Shown here piece after piece: positions 1-5,178 of a stretch of DNA of 10,613 nt (the stretch's first letter is position 1; every line of letters begins with the position of its first letter). The notes beneath the pieces are model-generated. The model saw nothing but the letters and a program-made list of their open reading frames with translations, was not told where the DNA came from and did not search any database. The position numbers and the translations under genes were made by a program. The DNA comes from an uncultured Streptococcus sp. (GTDB lineage Bacteria; Bacillota; Bacilli; Lactobacillales; Streptococcaceae): positions 1 to 10,613 of the forward strand of contig NZ_CAUFJQ010000063.1 of the NCBI RefSeq assembly GCF_959025735.1. Direction: 5' to 3'.

Positions 1-29
1 AATAATAGTAGTGCGATTAATTTTTTCAT
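1..29 (-). CDS. 5' end of a divergent secreted or membrane protein gene (partial)
   Basis: Read on the minus strand, an ATG at 29-27 begins MKKLIALLL and runs off the left edge. Two lysines followed by a leucine-rich stretch is the typical start of a signal peptide, lipoprotein signal or membrane anchor. A good ribosome binding site (AAGGAAG on the minus strand, around 33-39) lies a few bases upstream, and a consensus-like minus-strand promoter lies at 62-90. Only nine codons are visible, so the product cannot be named. It is transcribed away from the membrane-protein locus on the plus strand and could share regulation with it. The start is inferred from the RBS, the promoter and the signal-like residues together. 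Confidence 0.6.
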
Positions 30-61
30 ATTCTTCCTTTCCAACATAGTTGTCTTTCTCT

Positions 62-90
62 ATTGTACCTTAATTTTGCGTTACTTTCAA
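62..90 (-). promoter_or_regulatory. Minus-strand sigma-A-type promoter for the divergent gene
   Basis: On the minus strand a -35 box TTGAAA (85-90) and a -10 box TACAAT (62-67) are separated by exactly 17 bases. Each box has one or two mismatches to the housekeeping consensus. The -10 box is about 30 bases upstream of the minus-strand ATG at 29, leaving a short leader that holds the RBS. Predicted from sequence only. Confidence 0.55.
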
Positions 91-143
91 ATCTGGACGG
101 GATTCTCTATTTTCTGAGGTTGTTTCAAGATTGATAACATTTG

Positions 144-198
144 ATAAATCACTAATTAAGAAGGAAGTTGCATATAGATAGATAATTCTGTATGATGG
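144..198 (+). repeat. Duplicated promoter block, copy 1
   Basis: This stretch matches 1345-1399 at 50 of 55 positions without gaps. The first 28 bases (144-171) are identical and include the sequence upstream of the -35 box. All five differences fall in the next 27 bases, in the last base of the -35 box or in the spacer; the -10 box is identical. The pattern suggests either a recent duplication or a shared regulator site upstream of the -35 box. Confidence 0.8.
168..196 (+). promoter_or_regulatory. Promoter of the first membrane-protein gene
   Basis: A -35 box TTGCAT (168-173) and a -10 box TATGAT (191-196) are separated by 17 bases. The box pair recurs as TTGCGT/TATGAT with the same spacing before the gene at 1427, which supports it being real. 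The -10 box is about 55 bases before the ATG at 252. Confidence 0.65.
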
Positions 199-251
199 AA
201 AGTGCTTTTAGAGTTGTGAAATAGATTTTTTATAGAGGAAGAATATCATAA

Positions 252-1076
252 ATGAAACAACCATGTAAATTTTATATTTACTCGAGAAGTTCACTGTATT
301 TTTTGATTTTTTTAGTAGTGTCGATGTTTATCGCCATCATCCAATTACTGATTGAAGATGATTTTTTTGAAAACCTAACAGCCTTATTGGCTGCTTGTTC
401 TCTTCTAGTGACAGTTGGCTGGATTGCTTTTTCATCGATGGGAAGAATAGAGATTAGGAACTCAGAAATAGTGGTCGATCGCAATTTCAAGCGCTATCGC
501 CTAGACCCATTAACCATTGTTGTCCGTTTGGGAGAAAAGAATACGTCTCGAGGGATCACCAATTATCCAATTTATGTGGAAGGAAATGTCATAGGCAATG
601 GGACTTCTGATCGTTCAGTTACACTTAAATTCCTTAGTACCAAACGGAAAATTAAGGAATTACTGAAGTATTACCAAGAGCATCTTCAAGCCCAGGTAGA
701 AGCAAATAAAGCTCTTGAGCAGGAGCCTACGGAAGTGGATTTTGAACAGATTGTGTTAGCGTCGAAGGATCGACAACAATTCCCTTTACGCGATTTGGTC
801 GAATTCGGTGCAGATCAAGGGAACCTAGAAAAAACAGTATTTTATCATCCTAAAGAAAATAAGCTCTATGTCGGAAAAAGTGTTCCATTTCCCATTATCT
901 TTACTCCAAGTGGCATCCTTTTCTATGGCATTTATCTGTTAACAGATCGAGTATCCTTTCATGGCATCATCCCACTAGTGCTATCGTTTGGATTGATGCT
1001 TGTCATCGCTATATGGCAATTGAAACGCAGAAGGCAGAAGTATACAGTGAATGTCATTCCTTACGATATACCTTAG
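252..1076 (+). CDS. Uncharacterised four-helix membrane protein with a central soluble domain
   Basis: I do not recognise this 274-residue protein. Hydrophobic segments at about residues 15-34, 42-60, 211-231 and 236-256 form two hairpins. Between them, residues 61-210 are soluble and start with alternating beta-like strands (GRIEIRNSEIVVD, then LDPLTIVVRL). That resembles the way bacterial PH-like domains follow a transmembrane pair, but this is a shape impression and not an assignment. A basic patch (KRRRQK) follows the last helix and suggests the C-terminus is in the cytosol. A purine-rich RBS (AGAGGAAG, 234-241) precedes the ATG at a slightly long distance. The promoter at 168-196 probably drives it. 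The reading frame stays open for 71 codons past the TAG stop and encodes further hydrophobic sequence, so the present stop may shorten an originally longer protein. Confidence 0.8.
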   Translation: MKQPCKFYIYSRSSLYFLIFLVVSMFIAIIQLLIEDDFFENLTALLAACSLLVTVGWIAFSSMGRIEIRNSEIVVDRNFKRYRLDPLTIVVRLGEKNTSRGITNYPIYVEGNVIGNGTSDRSVTLKFLSTKRKIKELLKYYQEHLQAQVEANKALEQEPTEVDFEQIVLASKDRQQFPLRDLVEFGADQGNLEKTVFYHPKENKLYVGKSVPFPIIFTPSGILFYGIYLLTDRVSFHGIIPLVLSFGLMLVIAIWQLKRRRQKYTVNVIPYDIP

Positions 1077-1292
1077 CATTATTTTCAAGTACAAAAGTCA
1101 AATGGAATTAAAACCTATTTGCTGATTCTTGTTTTTGGACTCATCACCTTAGGATTATCCCTCTTTTATCTTACCTTCGGAAGCTTTCTGTTATTATTTA
1201 TAAGTTTTTTGATGTGGTATTTCTTTGTTGTATTAACATTATGTGGCCAATTCAAAAAAACACACTATTTAAAAATTTTGGAAAAGAAATAG
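1077..1292 (+). pseudogene. In-frame open tail encoding two hydrophobic helices (gene remnant or small protein)
   Basis: Directly after the TAG at 1074-1076 the same frame is open for 71 codons to a TAG at 1290-1292. The translation has two long hydrophobic stretches, starting TYLLILVFGLITLGLSLFYL and continuing FLLLFISFLMWYFFVVLTL, then a basic tail ending LKILEKK. This is membrane-protein-like and unlike random intergenic translation. There is no in-frame ATG near its beginning. A TTG at 1119 could start a 57-residue peptide but has only a weak, distant GGA as RBS. The best reading is a 3' remnant of the gene at 252-1076 cut by a nonsense mutation, or of a second gene that lost its 5' end. 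A terminator follows 22 bases later, as expected for a former gene end. A translated small protein is not excluded. Confidence 0.45.
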
Positions 1293-1314
1293 TTTCCTTA
1301 ATTCTTTAGCATTC

Positions 1315-1342
1315 GTCATCCTCAAAGGGTGACTTCTTTTTT
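1315..1342 (+). terminator. Rho-independent terminator
   Basis: GTCATCCT (1315-1322) pairs with AGGGTGAC (1326-1333), giving an 8-bp stem with one G-U pair and a 3-base loop. A T-rich run (TTCTTTTTT) follows immediately. It separates the first transcript from the promoter at 1369. Confidence 0.65.
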
Positions 1343-1344
1343 GA

Positions 1345-1399
1345 ATAAATCACTAATTAAGAAGGAAGTTGCGTAGAGATGGAAAATTCGGTATGATGG
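1345..1399 (+). repeat. Duplicated promoter block, copy 2
   Basis: Second copy of the block at 144-198, 1,201 bases downstream. The 28 bases at 1345-1372 are identical to 144-171; five substitutions follow. This copy abuts the T-run of the terminator at 1315-1342, so it starts almost exactly at the beginning of a new transcription unit. Confidence 0.8.
1369..1397 (+). promoter_or_regulatory. Promoter of the TPR-like membrane-protein gene
   Basis: A -35 box TTGCGT (1369-1374) and a -10 box TATGAT (1392-1397) are 17 bases apart, with the same layout as the promoter at 168-196. The leader to the ATG at 1427 is short and contains the RBS AGGGAG (1415-1420). Confidence 0.65.
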
Positions 1400-1426
1400 G
1401 AGATAACACTAAAAAGGGAGTGACCT

Positions 1427-2689
1427 ATGAGTTATAGCAAATTAAGAAAAAAATATATGATACTACTTTGGATTGGGATGATTAGTTTGGTTGTTGCCCA
1501 TTTCTATTTATCTAGTCTGTATCCGGATCATCAAGACTTTTATTCGAATACCTTGCTAGTAGTGCTTGGTCTTATATTCCTTCTTTTTGTTTTGATGAAT
1601 AGATGGTTTGGAAAAGAATGTCTTAAGATTTTAAATGCTTCCTCAGGGATCGATTTTTGGCATGAATGGGCACAATCGGGAAATAGTGCTAGATTTAGTA
1701 TAAGCAAAAAAGCTGCTTGTCTTGCTAGTGTGGTATATTGCTACATGATTGGAGATTTCTCATCAGCGATCGATCGAATAGAGTTTTTACAAAATCAAAA
1801 CATAGCTAGGACTGATCGTTCATCCCTCTTGGGAATTTTCATAAAATCTTCCCTTCTTTCAGGAAAAGGCATCAGTAAGGAAGAGATTCAGAAGAAGTTT
1901 TCATATATTTCCTTCAAGGATGAAGCGGAAAAAGATGAAGCCCTTCAGAAACAATTGGCTATCTATGACATTCTTGTCGACCAGCACCCCAATGACTATT
2001 TTGATCATGTGAGTGGTTCACAGGCTTTTCAACGTTTGGAAAATCGTTATTTTAAAGGATTAAATGCCCATTTAAAGGGAGATTTGGCGCTGGCTATTTC
2101 TTTATTTGAAGAGATTGCACAAGAAGATGAGCGGCTGTATTTTGTCCAGATGGCCAAGCAATGGTTAGCGAGTGAAGATCGCTCTTTATCTGATCTTATG
2201 CCAGATCCAAAGCAGGAGTCTGAGAGACTTGCGACTCTAATAGCTGATCTGCCTCTTCCTGAGGCGGAACTTCCTAAAAAGAAGGGGAAAAAGAAATGGA
2301 AATGGTTATTGTTGATTTTTCCGATTCTTTTTGTCGGAGCGATCATCATGAACTTGGTGGAGTCCAATCGGCCAATTAATGGGATCTATTATTTGTCGGT
2401 CGATAATATGGAGACAAAAACTGCCTCGCTTAATAAAGAATCCTGGATCAAGATTGATGGAGATCATGTGATAGTGAAGGAGAAGGGCGAGGAGAAGACG
2501 TATCCTTTTGATCGAGAAAATATCGAGTTGACCGTCGATGGGAAGCAATATGGTGGAATTTTACAATCGGGTTCTCTATCGCTTTTTGAGCAGTCTGACT
2601 CTTCACATGATATTCGCACTTATGTGAGCAAGAATAGCCCTATGTATGATGGATATGAAAAAGGAACGGTCAGAGTTGAAAAACATTAA
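1427..2689 (+). CDS. Uncharacterised membrane protein with TPR-like cytosolic region and extracytoplasmic C-terminal domain
   Basis: This 420-residue protein is not one I recognise. Transmembrane segments lie at about residues 10-31, 38-57 and 293-311. Residues 60-290 are soluble and mostly helical. Two stretches (about 90-124 and 208-234, the latter reading YFKGLNAHLKGDLALAISLF) have the small-residue and aromatic spacing of tetratricopeptide-type helix pairs, which usually bind other proteins. A strongly basic run (KKKGKKKWK, about 284-292) precedes the third helix. By the positive-inside rule the helical region is cytosolic and residues 312-420 are outside. That outer part is strand-rich (INGIYYLSV, WIKIDGDHVIV, IELTVDG) and looks like a small beta domain. 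The start is supported by AGGGAG six bases upstream. A scaffold or sensor linking cytosolic partners to the cell surface fits the layout, but this is inference. Confidence 0.8.
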   Translation: MSYSKLRKKYMILLWIGMISLVVAHFYLSSLYPDHQDFYSNTLLVVLGLIFLLFVLMNRWFGKECLKILNASSGIDFWHEWAQSGNSARFSISKKAACLASVVYCYMIGDFSSAIDRIEFLQNQNIARTDRSSLLGIFIKSSLLSGKGISKEEIQKKFSYISFKDEAEKDEALQKQLAIYDILVDQHPNDYFDHVSGSQAFQRLENRYFKGLNAHLKGDLALAISLFEEIAQEDERLYFVQMAKQWLASEDRSLSDLMPDPKQESERLATLIADLPLPEAELPKKKGKKKWKWLLLIFPILFVGAIIMNLVESNRPINGIYYLSVDNMETKTASLNKESWIKIDGDHVIVKEKGEEKTYPFDRENIELTVDGKQYGGILQSGSLSLFEQSDSSHDIRTYVSKNSPMYDGYEKGTVRVEKH

Positions 2690-2702
2690 AAAGTGTTAAA
2701 AT
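2676..2702 (+). promoter_or_regulatory. Possible weak promoter upstream of the paralogous pair
   Basis: An extended -10 (TG, one base, then TAAAAT at 2697-2702) lies just after the stop codon at 2687-2689. A TTGAAA at 2676-2681 sits 15 bases before it, which is shorter than optimal. It could give the downstream genes their own transcript, but read-through from the promoter at 1369 is equally possible because no terminator is seen between the genes. Confidence 0.3.
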
Positions 2703-2750
2703 GGAATAAGCTAAAAAGTATACCTAGAAGTCTGAGGAAAAAAATAAAAA

Positions 2751-3650
2751 ATGGATTCAAGAAAATTGAAGAAATCAATCTTTAAGGCCAATTTTTATGA
2801 GAGCCGTCGTTTGCGTCACGATGGCTTTATCGATTATATGGTTCGAGAAGCGAATAGTCGCAAAATCTACACAAAGCCATTTAGTATTGCGAGGAAACTA
2901 TTTTCATTTTTGGGGATATTATTCATGTTTGGATTTTCTGCATTAATGGAGTCGGAAATTCATTATCCTGATCCTGATACACCATTTGAAACCTGGGGGA
3001 TCAATTTCTATCCACTTTGGCTGTTTTTCTTGTGCTCGTTTTTATGGTTTATCGCTTGTAAAATCAATCTATGGAAAAAGTATCCTGCCAATCTTTCGTA
3101 TATTACAACTTTAAATGCGAATTTATATATTTTTTGGATGGTGCTAGCTTATAACTTATTTTTTATTAGTATTTTAGGGAAATTTCTCACAGTTATTGGG
3201 TTAATCTTATTCTATTTATTCACCCTCATAATTCTATTTTTTGTCATACGAGTTAGAATTGCGTCCATAAAAACTCGTCTTTATGGAGTGCAAGATAGCA
3301 GTATGACCATCAGACAGAGAAAGTTCATACATATTGTTACAATGGTAGGTAGCGGAATCGTAGCAGGATGGATGATTCTGAAACTTTTGTTTCCTAGGAT
3401 TGGAGAAATTAGAACTGATTTTTGGGGGACATTATCTATTATTGGCATCTCTTTTGTTTTTAACGTCATCATGATAGGTGCATTTTTTGTATTGTTTTTG
3501 CCCCATTCACTGTATGGTTACTACCGAAATAAATATTCAGAAGAATATCGCGAGTTCGAAGGAAAGTCGCTGGAAGAATGGTATGGGAAAAAGTACTTGA
3601 ACAAACACAAGGAGTTGTTGGAAGGTAAGAATGAAGAAATCAATCTTTAA
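2751..3650 (+). CDS. Uncharacterised six-helix membrane protein, first of a tandem paralogous pair
   Basis: This 299-residue protein has hydrophobic segments near residues 49-66, 87-105, 124-141, 143-168, 193-213 and 225-250. A charged C-terminal tail (253-299) contains GYY, EEYREFEGKS and EEWYGKKYLNKHKELLE. The next gene encodes the same N-terminal KKSIFKA and nearly the same tail, so the two are tandem paralogues. The ATG has a GAGGA motif (2734-2738) but 12 bases away. The TTG at 2766 (codon 6) aligns with the ATG of the paralogue and may be the older or real start. The gene ends 20 bases inside the next one; its last residues, NEEINL, come from the next gene's start region read in another frame. 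No catalytic motif is visible. The conserved, highly charged tail may bind a partner protein (inference). Confidence 0.8.
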   Translation: MDSRKLKKSIFKANFYESRRLRHDGFIDYMVREANSRKIYTKPFSIARKLFSFLGILFMFGFSALMESEIHYPDPDTPFETWGINFYPLWLFFLCSFLWFIACKINLWKKYPANLSYITTLNANLYIFWMVLAYNLFFISILGKFLTVIGLILFYLFTLIILFFVIRVRIASIKTRLYGVQDSSMTIRQRKFIHIVTMVGSGIVAGWMILKLLFPRIGEIRTDFWGTLSIIGISFVFNVIMIGAFFVLFLPHSLYGYYRNKYSEEYREFEGKSLEEWYGKKYLNKHKELLEGKNEEINL

Positions 3651-4530
3651 AGCCAGTTTTGAAGAGAGTTTAAATTTATTAGACGATGGCATTTCAGGAA
3701 AATTTGCACAGGAAAATTATCAGGATGCTCTAAAAAAAGAAAAATATAGAGGGATCTTGAAGTCATATGTCTGGTTAGTATTTTTGACGGTCTTATTTAT
3801 AATTGGTCCTAATTGGTTGATTGTTGCTGTAAATGATTATTTATTTTATCATGCTAATCCTAAGGATTTAACAGTACACTTGTCCGAAATTAATTTTCTT
3901 CCATACTGGGTATTTTGGATGGGGGTAGCAATATGGATTTTGCTGATTATATTAGGGAAGCAATTCAACCAACAGTTCATTTTGATCTATAGAGGTCAGT
4001 TTCATTTTATGGTCTCCTTTTTAATATGGCTTCTAATTGAGTTAAATCTTCTATTGTTGAATTTACTCTATGGTTTAGTTGGATATTTAGGATTATTTGC
4101 CATGGAAGGTTTGTTTCTCTTTACAATCATATACCTGATACGTGCTAAGTCTACCTCATTACTTAAATTATTATATGGTGGAACTGGAATAGAGAGCCCG
4201 ATTGATAAAGTGTTTAATAAAGTATTTAAATTTATTGTCAAGTATGGTGGAATAGTTGTAGCACTCTGGATTATTTTTCGTACGATATTTTCAGATTCAA
4301 TAGGAAATGCAGATAATTTGGTTGGAGGATTAGGTGTTTTATTTTTATTCCTAGTTTTCAATATACTGATCTCTGCATTTGAAATTTATTTCATGTTTCC
4401 CTATATGTTGCAGGGGTACTACAAATTAAAATATCATGAAGAATACCGAGAATGGGAAGGTAAGTCTGTAGAAGAATGGTATGGCAAAAAATACCTGAAA
4501 AAACACAAGGAGTTATTGGAGAATGAATAA
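3631..4530 (+). CDS. Uncharacterised six-helix membrane protein, second of a tandem paralogous pair
   Basis: Also 299 residues, with hydrophobic segments near 44-69, 89-109, 124-146, 148-170, 202-220 and 231-257. Its ends match the upstream paralogue: MKKSIFKASFEES at the start, and QGYYKLKYHEEYREWEGKS plus EEWYGKKYLKKHKELLENE at the end. The middle has diverged in sequence but keeps the helix layout, so the duplication is not recent or the ends are under stronger constraint. The ATG lies inside the preceding gene with GAAGG (3621-3625) at good spacing, so translational coupling is likely. Its stop overlaps the next start by 8 bases. I do not recognise the family and see no enzymatic motif. 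The two paralogues could form a heteromeric membrane complex (inference). Confidence 0.82.
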   Translation: MKKSIFKASFEESLNLLDDGISGKFAQENYQDALKKEKYRGILKSYVWLVFLTVLFIIGPNWLIVAVNDYLFYHANPKDLTVHLSEINFLPYWVFWMGVAIWILLIILGKQFNQQFILIYRGQFHFMVSFLIWLLIELNLLLLNLLYGLVGYLGLFAMEGLFLFTIIYLIRAKSTSLLKLLYGGTGIESPIDKVFNKVFKFIVKYGGIVVALWIIFRTIFSDSIGNADNLVGGLGVLFLFLVFNILISAFEIYFMFPYMLQGYYKLKYHEEYREWEGKSVEEWYGKKYLKKHKELLENE

Positions 4531-5026
4531 GAATTTTAACGAGATGTCGTTTGATGAATTGAAATGTTACCGTAGAGAAGGTCTATGGAGATCTTTGGGC
4601 TTATTACTGGTCATTATTTTAGTGATTACGGGCATGGTCCTGATGGAAGTGAATCATGTTTCTCCGTCCAATCAGAATCGTTTTAGGGTGATTGGCTTGA
4701 CAACGGTCATTGCGCTCTTTGGCTACCTGATGCCTCTGATGGCAGCTAATCGTGTCATGCGAGACCATCCGGATTGGGTCAAGAAATCAGGTTTCGGAGC
4801 AAAAATTCCCTTGCCTATGGCTTGGCATGTCAAAAGACTTTGCGTCCTTGGAGCGAGTCTATTGGTGATTGGAGTAGGATTTACCTCACTATATAAACCA
4901 CAAGTCCAACAAACAAATGTACAAGATCAAATCGATATCATTCAAATGGATCATGACTTGGAAAGAGAGCAAAAATTCGACCAAGTTCTAGATACCATCA
5001 CACCGGAGGATAAAAAATCTGAGTAA
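4523..5026 (+). CDS. Uncharacterised three-helix membrane protein
   Basis: This 167-residue protein has hydrophobic segments at about residues 22-42, 55-74 and 104-123. A charged tail of some 40 residues (about 125-167), rich in Q, D and E, follows and would lie outside if the N-terminus is cytosolic. A loop of basic and aromatic residues (about 75-103) separates the second and third helices. I do not recognise it. The start overlaps the preceding gene by 8 bases. The RBS AAGGAG (4507-4512) lies inside the preceding gene's codons for its KHKELLE tail, so the two are probably translated together. The terminator at 5080-5107 ends the unit. Operon position suggests it works with the paralogous six-helix proteins. 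Confidence 0.78.
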   Translation: MNKNFNEMSFDELKCYRREGLWRSLGLLLVIILVITGMVLMEVNHVSPSNQNRFRVIGLTTVIALFGYLMPLMAANRVMRDHPDWVKKSGFGAKIPLPMAWHVKRLCVLGASLLVIGVGFTSLYKPQVQQTNVQDQIDIIQMDHDLEREQKFDQVLDTITPEDKKSE

Positions 5027-5079
5027 GAACCATTTTGGAATTTGAACATCATTGAATATCGTTCTAAACAGCTCTAAAG

Positions 5080-5107
5080 AACAGTACCCAATCGGTGCTG
5101 TTTTTTT
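5080..5107 (+). terminator. Rho-independent terminator closing the membrane-protein operon
   Basis: AACAGTACC (5080-5088) pairs with GGTGCTGTT (5094-5102), with one G-U pair and a 5-base loop, and continues into a run of seven T (5101-5107). The 152-base gap between genes (5027-5178) otherwise holds only the ftsK promoter. Confidence 0.75.
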
Positions 5108-5162
5108 ACTTTATTTTGAAAAATTGAGGAAATGATTTTACTAGAGAACTGGCTTGGAAATG

Positions 5163-5171
5163 TGATATAAT
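5163..5171 (+). promoter_or_regulatory. Extended -10 promoter of ftsK, predicting a leaderless transcript
   Basis: A perfect TATAAT (5166-5171) is preceded by TG plus one base (5163-5165), the extended -10 form that can work without a good -35. No clear -35 lies 17 bases upstream (the sequence there is AGAGAA). Transcription normally starts about seven bases after the -10, that is at 5178-5179, exactly at the ATG. No ribosome binding site is then possible; the only purine-rich stretch, AAAGG (5172-5176), is two bases from the ATG. Confidence 0.65.
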
Positions 5172-5178
5172 AAAGGTT

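Noticed and set aside
121..151. Ten-base-spaced TTGATAA repeats (131-137 and 141-147) as an operator
   Set aside because: Only two short AT-rich copies, not preserved in the second promoter block and not matching a regulator site I know; could be chance.
1103..1126. ATG at 1103 as a small-gene start
   Set aside because: It is out of phase with the open hydrophobic frame and reaches a stop after seven codons.
2047..2548. Minus-strand open frames inside the TPR-like protein gene
   Set aside because: They lie wholly within a well-supported plus-strand gene, lack an RBS and promoter, and have unconvincing composition.
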